Source: an uncultured Gammaproteobacteria bacterium
GTDB lineage: Bacteria > Pseudomonadota > Gammaproteobacteria > Magnimaribacterales > Magnimaribacteraceae
Length of the DNA: 62,243 nucleotides
Assembly (NCBI GenBank): GCA_913045055.1
Contig: CAJWPI010000008.1
Coordinates: 1 to 62,243 of the forward strand
Reading direction: 5' to 3'
Position numbers and translations under genes: made by a program. The stretch's first letter is position 1. The number at the start of each line of letters is the position of its first letter. The notes below the pieces were generated by a model. It was given only the letters and a program-made list of their open reading frames with translations. It was not told the origin of the DNA and ran no database searches. This document shows positions 25,110-33,943 of this stretch, in pieces.

Positions 25110-28103
25110 TTAAGAAGTTTGTGATTCAGAATATATATTCTTTACGATTACTGATAATTCTTCCATAGAAACTTCATCCTTTCTAACCATTCCTGCAACG
25201 TTCTCCTTTAAAAGGTTCTCCTGGACTTCAGTCAAATCCTTTCCAGAATAAACTAGAATCGGGATTCTTTCTTTTTTATCTACTTCTCGAATATAATTTT
25301 CTAGAAACTCAAAACCATCCATTCGTGGCATTTCTAAATCCAATACAATAAGAACAGGTTTATCTTCAATCCTTCCTAAACCGTCTTTACCATCCCGAGC
25401 CGTTATAGGAAACCAACCTGCTTCTTTTAACATTCTAGATAAAAGATCTCTGGTATTCTGATCATCATCTATAACAAGGATCTTTTCACTATTAGGTTTT
25501 TTTCCTACTATTCTTTTAACAGTATTAATGAAGTGCTCTCTGTCGATAGGTTTTGTTAAAAAGTCATCTGCTCCAAGTGAACTAGCTAGAGTATCTTGTG
25601 ATAACTGACTGACCATTACTACTGGCATATCTTTCAACTCAGGATCAGATTTACATTCTCTTAAGATAGACCAGCCGTCTCTTCCTGGCATAAGTACATC
25701 CAATAAAAGTAATTTCGGTTTTGTTTCCCTAACTATTTGCATACCTTTTTCACCATCTGTTGCACCAACTAGAGTTAACCCCGCCTTTGTTAGCGTTCTT
25801 CTTATCAGGTCATGCATTGCTACATCATCATCTATCAGAACAACTATTTTCTCCTTGTCTGCTATATCCTCTAAGCTTATATCTGATTCTAGATCTTCTT
25901 GTTGGGGGCAATTTCTTGGGACAAATAGAGTGAAAACAGAACCCACTCCCTTCTCACTTTCAACAGTAACATCTCCTCCCATCATTTCAGCAAATTTCTT
26001 GGTTATAGGAAGTCCTAAACCTGTTCCTCCGTGTGTAGCTGAAGTAGACCTTTCTGCTTGTTCATATTCTTCAAATACTTTACTAACACCTTCAGGAGAC
26101 ATTCCTTCTCCAGTATCAGAGACAGCAAACTTTATCATCTCAACCTCACTATCTACATATGATTCAACAGCCAAAGTTACTGTTCCGTTTACTGTAAATT
26201 TCCCAGCATTACTCAAATAATTAGTTAAGCATTGTCTTAACTTTGTTTCATCTTGATTCATGGAACCCAAAGCCCCTTCAAGTTTTATATCAAATCCATT
26301 ATCATTCTTAGCTATTATGGGATTTGCAACATCCCTTATAGTGTCAATCATGCTCTCTATTTCAAAACTAGTTACAAACAATTCCATTTTCCCAGCTTCT
26401 ATTTTTGATATATCAAGAATATTATTTATGAGGGAAAGTAAATGGGTACCAGCAGAAGTAATTTTTTTTAAATCTGGAAGAAGATCATCATATCCTAGGT
26501 CTTCACAATCTTCTTCTAGCATTTCTCCATAACCTAAAATTGCATTTAAAGGCGTTCTAAGCTCATGGCTCATATTCGCAAAAAATCTGGTTTTCTGAGC
26601 ATTAGCATCTCTAGCTTCATCTCGAGCTGTTTCCATCTCACTTGTTCTTGCTTCTATCAAAGCATTCACTTCATCCGACATTCTTGAAAATGCTAATTGC
26701 ATAAGTTCTACTGAAGCCTCTTCTCCATCTTTTTCTGTCCCTTCCTTAGCTAATTTCCTCATCTTAGATATATCATCTAGAATCAATGTCTTAGCTTCTC
26801 CTTCAAGTTGATCAGCTAAGTGAGTCATCTTCTCTATAATTACACTGTCTCTTTCTTTTCTTCTTTTGGCTTGTTCAGATCTTATTTCTTCCATTTCTAA
26901 AATATGTCCCCTATAACTTTGTAAAGCTATGGAGAGATGTCCCACTTCATCGTTATCTGAAGCTAACAGACCTGTTCTTTTAGGCATTTGTTGGGTGTGA
27001 TCTCCTTTAGTTAAACCCTCTAGAACTTCAATTGCTCTTGTAATCCCCCCGAAAGTCTTTGCTGTGACATATGCAGTAATTGAAATAATGAGAACAAAAA
27101 GGATTCCTGCAATGATAAAGCTATAATTTACAATCTGTGTAGATGTGTTAATGCTTTCCTTTTCATCCTTAAAAATGAACAATTGAGCTTCATCAGAAGA
27201 AAGGTAAGCACTTAAGGGAATTAAAGTAACTGAGTTTCCTAATTCAGCAACTTTAGCACTATATCTACTTCCTTCTGTGTTGGCATATTCATTAGCTTTT
27301 ATAACCGATTCTTTATAGTTAGTTATTCCATATCTTTCATTCTCACTTGAAATATTGTCTGCAGAATAATCATCATCCAAAGAAATCATTCCTAATGGGG
27401 TCTGTACTCCAGTTCTTACTTCGAACTCGTCCTCGAAAACCTCCAAGGCCTTTCTAATATCAGAACCCAAAATAACAACTGCAATGGTCTGATCTTCTAT
27501 TTTTACTGGAAAAGAAAGAGATTGATTTAGTGTTGAGGTCTGTTTTTTTTCAACATCCACAATTCTTAAAGTTGATTGCCTTGGTCTCTCAGATGCTTCT
27601 TTTATATACGAGTCTATGAAAGAGAAAAATTCTGGTCTAGCTTTAGGACTACAAGCATCGATTCCAAATAAATCTAGTGCACTACCACAATATATTCTTT
27701 CTCCGGAAGGAAAATAAGCCATTACAAAGCTTAAGTTTCCTTCATCTAAGTCATCTTCGAATAATAATTCTATAAGATATTGCGCATTTCCAAGACTCTT
27801 GCTGTTTATTGAATCTAAAATAGGATTTATTACTTCTCCTTCTGTTTCAACTTCATCTGGAAATACTTCTGAATCTGGATCCCAGAACTCCCCGCTCTCA
27901 CCGATGTTAGGCAACCACCTACTCATACGCTCAAAAGTCGTGTTATAAGTTTGGAACCAAGCTGATTCATATAAGTCAACGAGTGAATCACCTGCAGAAG
28001 TTTCTTGGATATCTTCTCTGTAGATTGAAGAGAAGAGAAAAACTGAAGCTATAAGAATATTACCTAATATTCCAAATAGTAAGAGTTGAATTCTTATAGG
28101 CAT
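25110..28103 (-). CDS. Membrane hybrid sensor kinase with two receiver domains
   Basis: A 997-residue sensor. Membrane helices at about 6-26 and 325-347 bracket a periplasmic sensing region of about 300 residues. Then come HAMP (about 348-405), a coiled coil, HisKA with H513 in MSHELRTPLN, HATPase (N-box near N628/N632, DTGEG 663-667, GGTGLGL 692-698), and two receivers with acceptors D802 and D922. There is no DNA-binding or HPt domain, so the phosphate must leave to another protein; the lone receiver gene converging on it is the obvious candidate. It follows the TonB-domain gene by 42 bases on the same strand. Confidence 0.9.
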   Translation of the reverse strand: MPIRIQLLLFGILGNILIASVFLFSSIYREDIQETSAGDSLVDLYESAWFQTYNTTFERMSRWLPNIGESGEFWDPDSEVFPDEVETEGEVINPILDSINSKSLGNAQYLIELLFEDDLDEGNLSFVMAYFPSGERIYCGSALDLFGIDACSPKARPEFFSFIDSYIKEASERPRQSTLRIVDVEKKQTSTLNQSLSFPVKIEDQTIAVVILGSDIRKALEVFEDEFEVRTGVQTPLGMISLDDDYSADNISSENERYGITNYKESVIKANEYANTEGSRYSAKVAELGNSVTLIPLSAYLSSDEAQLFIFKDEKESINTSTQIVNYSFIIAGILFVLIISITAYVTAKTFGGITRAIEVLEGLTKGDHTQQMPKRTGLLASDNDEVGHLSIALQSYRGHILEMEEIRSEQAKRRKERDSVIIEKMTHLADQLEGEAKTLILDDISKMRKLAKEGTEKDGEEASVELMQLAFSRMSDEVNALIEARTSEMETARDEARDANAQKTRFFANMSHELRTPLNAILGYGEMLEEDCEDLGYDDLLPDLKKITSAGTHLLSLINNILDISKIEAGKMELFVTSFEIESMIDTIRDVANPIIAKNDNGFDIKLEGALGSMNQDETKLRQCLTNYLSNAGKFTVNGTVTLAVESYVDSEVEMIKFAVSDTGEGMSPEGVSKVFEEYEQAERSTSATHGGTGLGLPITKKFAEMMGGDVTVESEKGVGSVFTLFVPRNCPQQEDLESDISLEDIADKEKIVVLIDDDVAMHDLIRRTLTKAGLTLVGATDGEKGMQIVRETKPKLLLLDVLMPGRDGWSILRECKSDPELKDMPVVMVSQLSQDTLASSLGADDFLTKPIDREHFINTVKRIVGKKPNSEKILVIDDDQNTRDLLSRMLKEAGWFPITARDGKDGLGRIEDKPVLIVLDLEMPRMDGFEFLENYIREVDKKERIPILVYSGKDLTEVQENLLKENVAGMVRKDEVSMEELSVIVKNIYSESQTS

Positions 28104-28145
28104 AAGAAAATTACAACATTAAAAAACAAGATGTAGAGAGTTAAT

Positions 28146-28547
28146 TTAATCGGCTAGAATAAATGATACCTTTACTTGAACATTATTGACCTTTACAGAT
28201 ACACCATTGTAAGACGGTGTATCATAAAGCCATTTTCTAACAGCTTTTATAGCAGCTCTATCAAAGATTCCAGCAGGCTCACTTTCAATGACATAAGGAT
28301 CTAGTACTGCTCCATCAGTATCTATGTCAAATTGTATAACTACATACCCCTCAATACCCTTTCTTAAAGCTTTTCTGGGATAGTTAGCTGCCTGATTAAA
28401 TATTCTTTCAACCGATATCTCAATTTCGTCTTCTCCTACATAACCTTTATCAGATACTGCCAAGGCGGACATAGAGAGGAAAATACTAGAAAAACATATT
28501 ACAAAGAGCTTTAAACCTATTGATTTATTGCTTTTCTTAATTAACAT
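28146..28547 (-). CDS. Exported TonB C-terminal-domain protein
   Basis: A 133-residue protein whose C-terminal 85 residues fit the TonB C-terminal fold (YPRKALRKGIEGYVVIQFDI, then AAIKAVRKWLYDTP). The N terminus is a cleavable-looking signal peptide ending at ALA, not the uncleaved anchor and proline-rich linker of a real TonB. The ATG at 28547 is chosen because AGGAG (28556-28560) precedes it by eight bases; another in-frame ATG six bases upstream would be too close. Without a link to ExbB and ExbD it may bind receptors or peptidoglycan instead of transducing energy. Neighbouring kinase suggests a signalling role, unproven. Confidence 0.72.
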   Translation of the reverse strand: MLIKKSNKSIGLKLFVICFSSIFLSMSALAVSDKGYVGEDEIEISVERIFNQAANYPRKALRKGIEGYVVIQFDIDTDGAVLDPYVIESEPAGIFDRAAIKAVRKWLYDTPSYNGVSVKVNNVQVKVSFILAD

Positions 28548-28608
28548 AACCATTTCTCCTTAAATAAAAAGTTATTATACACTCCTAATAAACTAGAGAA
28601 AAAAACTA

Positions 28609-29028
28609 GTGAACAGCGCTAAAACAATAAAAGACTTCTTGGCTAACCAAAGGTACTGGGATGTTTTTGTAATAGATGAACTAGAAACTGTAGTCCATGC
28701 ATGTGAATTGATGGAAAAAAATCGTGTTGGATCTTTAATTGTTGTAGATAGTAAGAAGAGTCAAGAAGATAGTCATGTAGTAGGAATAATTACTGAAAGA
28801 GATGTTGTTAAAGCAATTTCTCATCATCAAGATGACCTAGAGGCTTGCACTGTCAACAAGATAATGTCCAAAAAATTAATTCACATTTCTTCTGATACTT
28901 TACCAAAAGAAGCTGCTGATCTTATGCTAGAAAACCAGATTAGACACCTTGCGGTTATGGATGATGAAAAGCTAGTAGGAGTTGTATCAATGAGAGATAT
29001 ATTCCAGAGTCTAAATCTCAATAAATAA
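28609..29028 (+). CDS. CBS-domain-pair protein
   Basis: A 139-residue soluble protein made only of two CBS motifs (about 10-75 and 80-137), each with the pattern VVGIITERDVVKAI or LVGVVSMRDIFQSL. Such pairs form Bateman modules that bind AMP, ATP or related adenosyl ligands and regulate a partner enzyme or transporter. Start is GTG at 28609; no strong ribosome site is visible in the short divergent gap shared with the TonB-domain gene. The partner is not evident. The converging hydroxyacid dehydrogenase gene ends one base beyond its stop. Confidence 0.8.
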   Translation: MNSAKTIKDFLANQRYWDVFVIDELETVVHACELMEKNRVGSLIVVDSKKSQEDSHVVGIITERDVVKAISHHQDDLEACTVNKIMSKKLIHISSDTLPKEAADLMLENQIRHLAVMDDEKLVGVVSMRDIFQSLNLNK

Positions 29029-29029
29029 G

Positions 29030-30184
29030 TTAAATTTTTCTTAAGTGGTCTATCGTAACTTCTTCAAGGTTTCTAGTACCTAAAAGAATCATATTATTTC
29101 GTACTTCTTCTTTTAAGAGATTGAGAGACCTATATGCCCCCTCTTCTCCACCTGCTGCCAGACCATAAAGATAGGCTCTTCCTCCCATACAAGCTTTGGC
29201 TCCCATAGCCATTGCTTTAAGAATATGTATACCGCGTCTAATTCCTCCATCTAATATTACCTCCACCTTATCTCCAACTGCATTAACAATATCTCCAAGA
29301 ACTTCAATCGGTGCAGGACATCCATCCATTTGTCTTCCACCATGATTTGAAACCATAACCGCTGATGCTCCTACATCAACAGCTTTCTTGGCGTCTTCTA
29401 CAGACAATATTCCCTTTATTGCAAAAGGCTTGTCCCACTTTTTTATCATCCAGGCCGCATCTTTCCAAGTAACGGATCTGTCAAATTGACTATTCATAAA
29501 ATCCATTACTGAGATATCAGAAGTTCCTTTAGGTACTTTGTGTTCTATATTTACCATAGAAGGAGTTTTATGTAATAGGTAGTTAACAGACCAATCTAAA
29601 TGAGTCGCTATGTCTAAATAAGATCGAATAGTTAATCTCGGTGGAACGGTCATGCCTGTCCGTAGATCCCGTTCTCTCCTCCCATTACTTGGGACGTCCA
29701 CAGTTAAGCATAAGGCATCATAATTAGCTTCTTTACACCTTTCTATATATTCTTCTGATAGCCCTCTATCGCGTAAAACGTAAATTTGAAAAACTTTTGG
29801 TCCTTCACTCGATTGTGCCACTTCTTCTATGGTAGTGGTAGAGATAGTTGAAAGACAAAAAATAGTGCCTGTTCTTGAAGCGGCCCTTGCAGCCCCTGCC
29901 TCTCCATCATGATGAAAGAGTCTATGAAATCCAGTTGGAGAACATAAAAAAGGCCAACTTATTTTTTGACCTAAAACCTCTACAGAGGTATCTATATTTT
30001 CAACATCTATTAGAAAGCGAGGTACTAGCTCGTGTTCATTAAAAGCAAGTGTATTTCTTCTATAAGTCCATTCATCTTCTGCAGCTCCATCAATATAATG
30101 AAACATTGGAGACGGAAGACGTTTTCGTGCTAATTCCCTAAAATCTTCTACGTTATAACAATATGCAATTTTTCTTTTGGTCAC
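29030..30184 (-). CDS. FMN-dependent alpha-hydroxyacid dehydrogenase (LldD family)
   Basis: A 384-residue flavoenzyme that oxidises a 2-hydroxy acid such as L-lactate to the 2-oxo acid. The TIM-barrel landmarks are present: FHYIDGAAEDEWTYRRN at the N terminus, the substrate/FMN segment SNHGGRQMDGCPAP with the catalytic histidine, and the phosphate-binding DGGIRRGIHILKAMAMGAKACMGGR. It overlaps the SDR gene by four bases, suggesting they act in one pathway. The physiological substrate, lactate or another hydroxy acid, cannot be told from sequence. The N-terminal 30 residues are soluble, so it is not a membrane-anchored form by sequence. Confidence 0.87.
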   Translation of the reverse strand: MTKRKIAYCYNVEDFRELARKRLPSPMFHYIDGAAEDEWTYRRNTLAFNEHELVPRFLIDVENIDTSVEVLGQKISWPFLCSPTGFHRLFHHDGEAGAARAASRTGTIFCLSTISTTTIEEVAQSSEGPKVFQIYVLRDRGLSEEYIERCKEANYDALCLTVDVPSNGRRERDLRTGMTVPPRLTIRSYLDIATHLDWSVNYLLHKTPSMVNIEHKVPKGTSDISVMDFMNSQFDRSVTWKDAAWMIKKWDKPFAIKGILSVEDAKKAVDVGASAVMVSNHGGRQMDGCPAPIEVLGDIVNAVGDKVEVILDGGIRRGIHILKAMAMGAKACMGGRAYLYGLAAGGEEGAYRSLNLLKEEVRNNMILLGTRNLEEVTIDHLRKI

Positions 30185-31086
30185 TTAGTCTTTTGGATAA
30201 GTTCAAGCATTTTTGCCATTTGTTCACCACCTTGAAAAAGAGGTCTAGCATCTTTCATATCAGATATGTTTTCCCAACTAGCAGCTACATTCTCAGCAGT
30301 CATATTATCTCCAGTTCCTAAGTTAACTCCCATAGTTTCATGGATATAAACTCTAGCAAAAACTCCTGCCCCAGCACTCATAATAACTCCATTCGGTGCA
30401 TCTTCGCTTACCATATAGATAACCGCTGGGGTTACTTGCTCTGGTTTAACCTGTTCCATTGCTTCTTCGGGAAAAAGATCCATGGTCATCCTGGTAGCTG
30501 CTACTGGCGCTAAAGCGTTACATCTTATGTCATATTTACTTCCCTCAAGTTTTAAAGTATTCATCAACCCTACCAAACCCATCTTTGCTGCACCGTAGTT
30601 GGTTTGTCCAAAATTACCAAAGAGTCCGCTAGAAGAGGAAGTTACCACTATTCTTCCATAATTTTGTTCTTTCATAATTTCCCATACTGCTTGCGTACAT
30701 ATAGTTCCGCCCAAAAGATGAACTTCTAAAACAGCTCTAAAATCTTCCATGGAAACTTTGGTAAAGCTTTTATCTCTTAAGATTCCAGCATTATTTACTA
30801 AGATGTCTATCCTCCCCCACTTGTCCATAGTAGCCTTTACCATCTCTTCAACAGCTTTTGGATCTGTTACGCTTGCACCACTAGAAATAGCTTCGCCTCC
30901 TGCTGCTTTTATTTCTTCAACCACAGTTTCAGCTGCAGTTCCTGATCCTGTACCATCTACATTTCCTCCTAGATCATTTACTACAACTTTTGCTCCTCTG
31001 CTAGCTAATTCCAAAGCATGGCATTTACCAATGCCTCCCCCTGCTCCAGTTACTATTGCCACTCTATCTTCAAAAGTAATAGCCAT
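30181..31086 (-). CDS. SDR-family dehydrogenase, MFE-2/HSD17B4-like
   Basis: A 301-residue short-chain dehydrogenase. It has the NAD(P)-binding GAGGGIGKCHALELASRG (15-32), the insert NDLGGNVDGTGSGTAAETVVEEIK characteristic of the peroxisomal multifunctional enzyme 2 (3R-hydroxyacyl-CoA dehydrogenase) subgroup, NNAGILRD, and the catalytic YGAAK (about 164-168) with the serine upstream in TSSSSGLFG. So it is likely a 3-hydroxyacyl-CoA dehydrogenase of the MFE-2 type, here without the hydratase and sterol carrier domains. It is the first gene of a two-gene unit with the hydroxyacid dehydrogenase. Confidence 0.86.
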   Translation of the reverse strand: MAITFEDRVAIVTGAGGGIGKCHALELASRGAKVVVNDLGGNVDGTGSGTAAETVVEEIKAAGGEAISSGASVTDPKAVEEMVKATMDKWGRIDILVNNAGILRDKSFTKVSMEDFRAVLEVHLLGGTICTQAVWEIMKEQNYGRIVVTSSSSGLFGNFGQTNYGAAKMGLVGLMNTLKLEGSKYDIRCNALAPVAATRMTMDLFPEEAMEQVKPEQVTPAVIYMVSEDAPNGVIMSAGAGVFARVYIHETMGVNLGTGDNMTAENVAASWENISDMKDARPLFQGGEQMAKMLELIQKTK

Positions 31087-31132
31087 ATTTTTCTCCTTGT
31101 TTCTTTTTTACGGTCGCTAATACTACAGGAAC

Positions 31133-32281
31133 CTAGTTTCTTTGTGAAAAAGCTTTTTTTATTCTAGATACAGCTTCTTCTAAAATAGAACGAGGACAAC
31201 CAAAGTTCAACCTGACAAAGTCTTTATTTCCAAACCATTTTCCATCATGAACGCCTACTCCTGCATTGATAAAAAAATCAGCAGGATTATCTAATCCAGA
31301 TGAACTACAATCAATCCAAGCAAGGTAAGTGGCTTCTGGTCCATAAAGCGATATGCCCTCTATATCGTTAATTTCATTAGCCAGATATTCTTTATTACCC
31401 CTTAAATATTCAATTAAAGCTTTATGCCAAGGTTCTCCATACTTATAAGCAGCTTCAGCTCCAATATAAGAGAAAATACTAATATGAGCAGAAATACCTC
31501 TCATATTCCTTCTAAACTCTTTCCTTATCTCATCATTAGGAATAATAGCAGCTCCACATGGAAGTCCCTGCATATTGAAGGTTTTGGTAGGGGAAACTAA
31601 TGTAATTGAATTATTGGCAGCAGATTTACTTGTTTGTGCTAAATGGATATGTTTTCTTTCGACATCAAGAACAAGATCCGAATGTATTTCATCAGCACAA
31701 ATAATAATTTCTTTCTCAACACAAATATCTACTAATTTCTTTATTTCAGATTCTTCAAATAATGTGCCACCTGGATTGTGGGGGTTGCAGAAAAAAAACA
31801 TCTTAGTGTCTTTGTTTATAAGACTTTCAATAGATGCATAATCAAGCTCTAATCGTCCTTTATTATTAAGTAAGCTTGTCCTCAGTATTCCTCTATTCAT
31901 GTTATCTGGTGCATATACGAAAGGAGCATAAATAGGCGAAGGTGTAACAACCATGTCCCCAAGAGATAGAATAGTTCTGCAGGCTACATTTAATCCAACA
32001 ACAACCCCTGGCATCCAAGTAACCCACTCAGGATCAATTTCCCAACCTGAATGTTTTAATATTCTATCTTGAAGTAGAGGAGTTAGATCAGGAGGTAGTT
32101 CTGTGTAGCCAAAGATACCTAGGTCTGCTCTCTTCTTTATAGCTTGAATAACTTCTGGAGGTGAGGCGAAATCCATATCAGCTATCCACATCGGAAGAAT
32201 CTCTGGATTATCAAACTTAAGCCATTTAGTGCTGTGAGTAGATATCCTGTCTATATTCTTATCAAAGTTATAATCCTTCAT
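31133..32281 (-). CDS. PatB/MalY-type PLP lyase or aminotransferase
   Basis: A 382-residue fold-type I PLP enzyme. SPTKTFNMQGL contains the Schiff-base lysine (near residue 230), FFCNPHNPGGTLF carries the ring-stacking and carboxylate-binding segment, and CADEIHSDLVLD supplies the cofactor aspartate. The family acts as cystathionine beta-lyase (C-S lyase) or, in some members, as an aminotransferase. DMDFASPPEVIQAIKKRADLGIFGYTE is typical of the MalY/PatB branch. It diverges from the thiolase-like gene through a 96-base spacer. Confidence 0.85.
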   Translation of the reverse strand: MKDYNFDKNIDRISTHSTKWLKFDNPEILPMWIADMDFASPPEVIQAIKKRADLGIFGYTELPPDLTPLLQDRILKHSGWEIDPEWVTWMPGVVVGLNVACRTILSLGDMVVTPSPIYAPFVYAPDNMNRGILRTSLLNNKGRLELDYASIESLINKDTKMFFFCNPHNPGGTLFEESEIKKLVDICVEKEIIICADEIHSDLVLDVERKHIHLAQTSKSAANNSITLVSPTKTFNMQGLPCGAAIIPNDEIRKEFRRNMRGISAHISIFSYIGAEAAYKYGEPWHKALIEYLRGNKEYLANEINDIEGISLYGPEATYLAWIDCSSSGLDNPADFFINAGVGVHDGKWFGNKDFVRLNFGCPRSILEEAVSRIKKAFSQRN

Positions 32282-32321
32282 GCACTAATGTTACTCGAAA
32301 AATTTCTTTAAGGCTCTAGTA

Positions 32322-32350
32322 TTGATACAAAACATTTGAGTAGTTAGACT
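32322..32350 (+). promoter_or_regulatory. Candidate sigma-70 promoter for the thiolase-like gene
   Basis: TTGATA (32322-32327), a 17-base spacer and TAGACT (32345-32350) lie 28 bases ahead of the ATG at 32378, in the spacer shared with the divergent lyase gene. Spacing is ideal and both hexamers match four or more consensus bases. Confidence 0.5.
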
Positions 32351-32377
32351 GCTGCCGCAGAACTAAGAAAGCTTATT

Positions 32378-33931
32378 ATGAAATCTACTTCAGCAGACAT
32401 TAACGACAACACTCCTGTCCTAGTGGGGTGCGCCCAGTATCTCGATAATAAAGGTATCCACGGATTAAACTATTTAGATATTCTCAGTACTGTTTCTAAG
32501 TCAGCTATAGAAGACTGTGAGTCAAAAATACCTTTATATAAACATCTAGATACAGTTTCAGTAATACGTTTTGTAGCTGACACTCCAAATAGAGATTCAG
32601 CTACCACTAACCTTTGGGGTTACTCTAATATGCCAAGAAGTCTAGCTAATTCACTTAATATCACAGCTTCAAGCGAAATTTATACAACTACAGGAGGAAA
32701 TTCTCCCCAACTACTTTTAAACGAATTGAGTAATCGAATAAGAGACAAACAAATAGAATGTGCTCTTCTAGCGGGTGGAGAATCCTTAGATACCTTTGTT
32801 TCCAAATTAAAAGCGGGAGAAACTGTAGATTGGGGAGATGATCCAGGAGGAGAACCTGAATCTATAGGGAGTACCAGAGATGGAGCAACTGAATTTGAAC
32901 AGAAACACGGGATATTTGACCCCCCTTCTGTATACCCTCTTTTTGCAAATGGTATAAGGAGAAATGAGAATAAAAAACTTGAAGAACACTTAGATGATGT
33001 TAGTTCTCTGTTCAGTAAATTCTCTAAAGTTGCTTCTTTAAACAAATATGCTTGGTTCAAAGTTTTTAGAACTCCAGAAGAAATAAAAGAGGTCAAACCA
33101 GAAAATAGAATGGTTGGGTTTCCCTATACCAAATACATGAACTCAATGATAAGAGTTAATCAATCTGCAGCAATAATTGTTACTTCAGTAAAAAAAGCTA
33201 AAGAACTAGGAATACCAGAAAATAAATGGATTTATATGCATGCAGGAGCATGCCTTAATGATATTTGGAATGTGACTGAGAGAGTTGATTATCATTCATC
33301 TCCAGCGATAAAAGAATGTACTAGTGCCATTCTGGAAAAAGCTAATTGCTCCACTAAAGATATTGAATATTTTGATATTTATTCTTGCTTCCCTAGTGCA
33401 GTGCAAATTGCTATGAAAGAAATTGGTATTAATCCTAAAGATAAAAGAGACTTAACTGTTACAGGAGGATTACCTTATTTTGGAGGACCTGGAAATGCTT
33501 ATGTATTAAACTCCATGGCCTCTATGATAAAAAAACTTAGACAGAACAAAGGTAAGTTCGGGATGGTTACTGCAAATGGGTGGTACCTAACAAAACATGG
33601 AGCAGGAATTTTTTCTTCAACCCCTTGTCTAGGGGAATGGAACCAGGTAGTTGATAGCTCCAATTTACAAAAGAAAATAAATGAAATATCTCATCCAGAA
33701 TTTATTGAAAGAGCAGATGGAAAAGCTAGTATTGAGACTTATACGATAGTAAATTCAAGAGAAGGACCAAAAAGAGGTATTATCATAGGTCGTCTTGATA
33801 ATGGAAAAAGATTCTTAGCTAACACAAACAAAGACAAGAAGCTTCTAACTAAGATGATGGAGAAAGAAATGTTAGACACAAAGGGTAAGGTTAAATTTGA
33901 AAATGGGAAAAATATTTTTGAACCAGTCTAA
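32378..33931 (+). CDS. Thiolase-superfamily protein lacking the usual catalytic cysteine
   Basis: A 517-residue member of the SCP2-type thiolase-like family. Position and fold landmarks include AEDxC-like helix early on, ALLAGGESLDTF (about 129-140), FDIYSCFPSAVQIA and VTANGWYLTKHGAGIFSSTP with a conserved histidine. Where thiolases carry the nucleophile in a GxCxSG loop, this protein has TTTGGNSPQ at 103-111, with no cysteine. That form is known in a subfamily often annotated as acetyl-CoA acetyltransferase. Without the nucleophile it probably binds acyl-CoA rather than cleaving it, or uses the C-terminal cysteine. It is 12 bases upstream of mdh. Confidence 0.75.
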   Translation: MKSTSADINDNTPVLVGCAQYLDNKGIHGLNYLDILSTVSKSAIEDCESKIPLYKHLDTVSVIRFVADTPNRDSATTNLWGYSNMPRSLANSLNITASSEIYTTTGGNSPQLLLNELSNRIRDKQIECALLAGGESLDTFVSKLKAGETVDWGDDPGGEPESIGSTRDGATEFEQKHGIFDPPSVYPLFANGIRRNENKKLEEHLDDVSSLFSKFSKVASLNKYAWFKVFRTPEEIKEVKPENRMVGFPYTKYMNSMIRVNQSAAIIVTSVKKAKELGIPENKWIYMHAGACLNDIWNVTERVDYHSSPAIKECTSAILEKANCSTKDIEYFDIYSCFPSAVQIAMKEIGINPKDKRDLTVTGGLPYFGGPGNAYVLNSMASMIKKLRQNKGKFGMVTANGWYLTKHGAGIFSSTPCLGEWNQVVDSSNLQKKINEISHPEFIERADGKASIETYTIVNSREGPKRGIIIGRLDNGKRFLANTNKDKKLLTKMMEKEMLDTKGKVKFENGKNIFEPV

Positions 33932-33943
33932 AGGAAGAAATTT

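Noticed and set aside
29030-33931. One continuous catabolic operon including lactate oxidase, SDR, lyase and thiolase-like genes
   Set aside because: The lyase and thiolase-like genes diverge from a promoter-bearing spacer, so the set is at least two units; a shared pathway is not supported.
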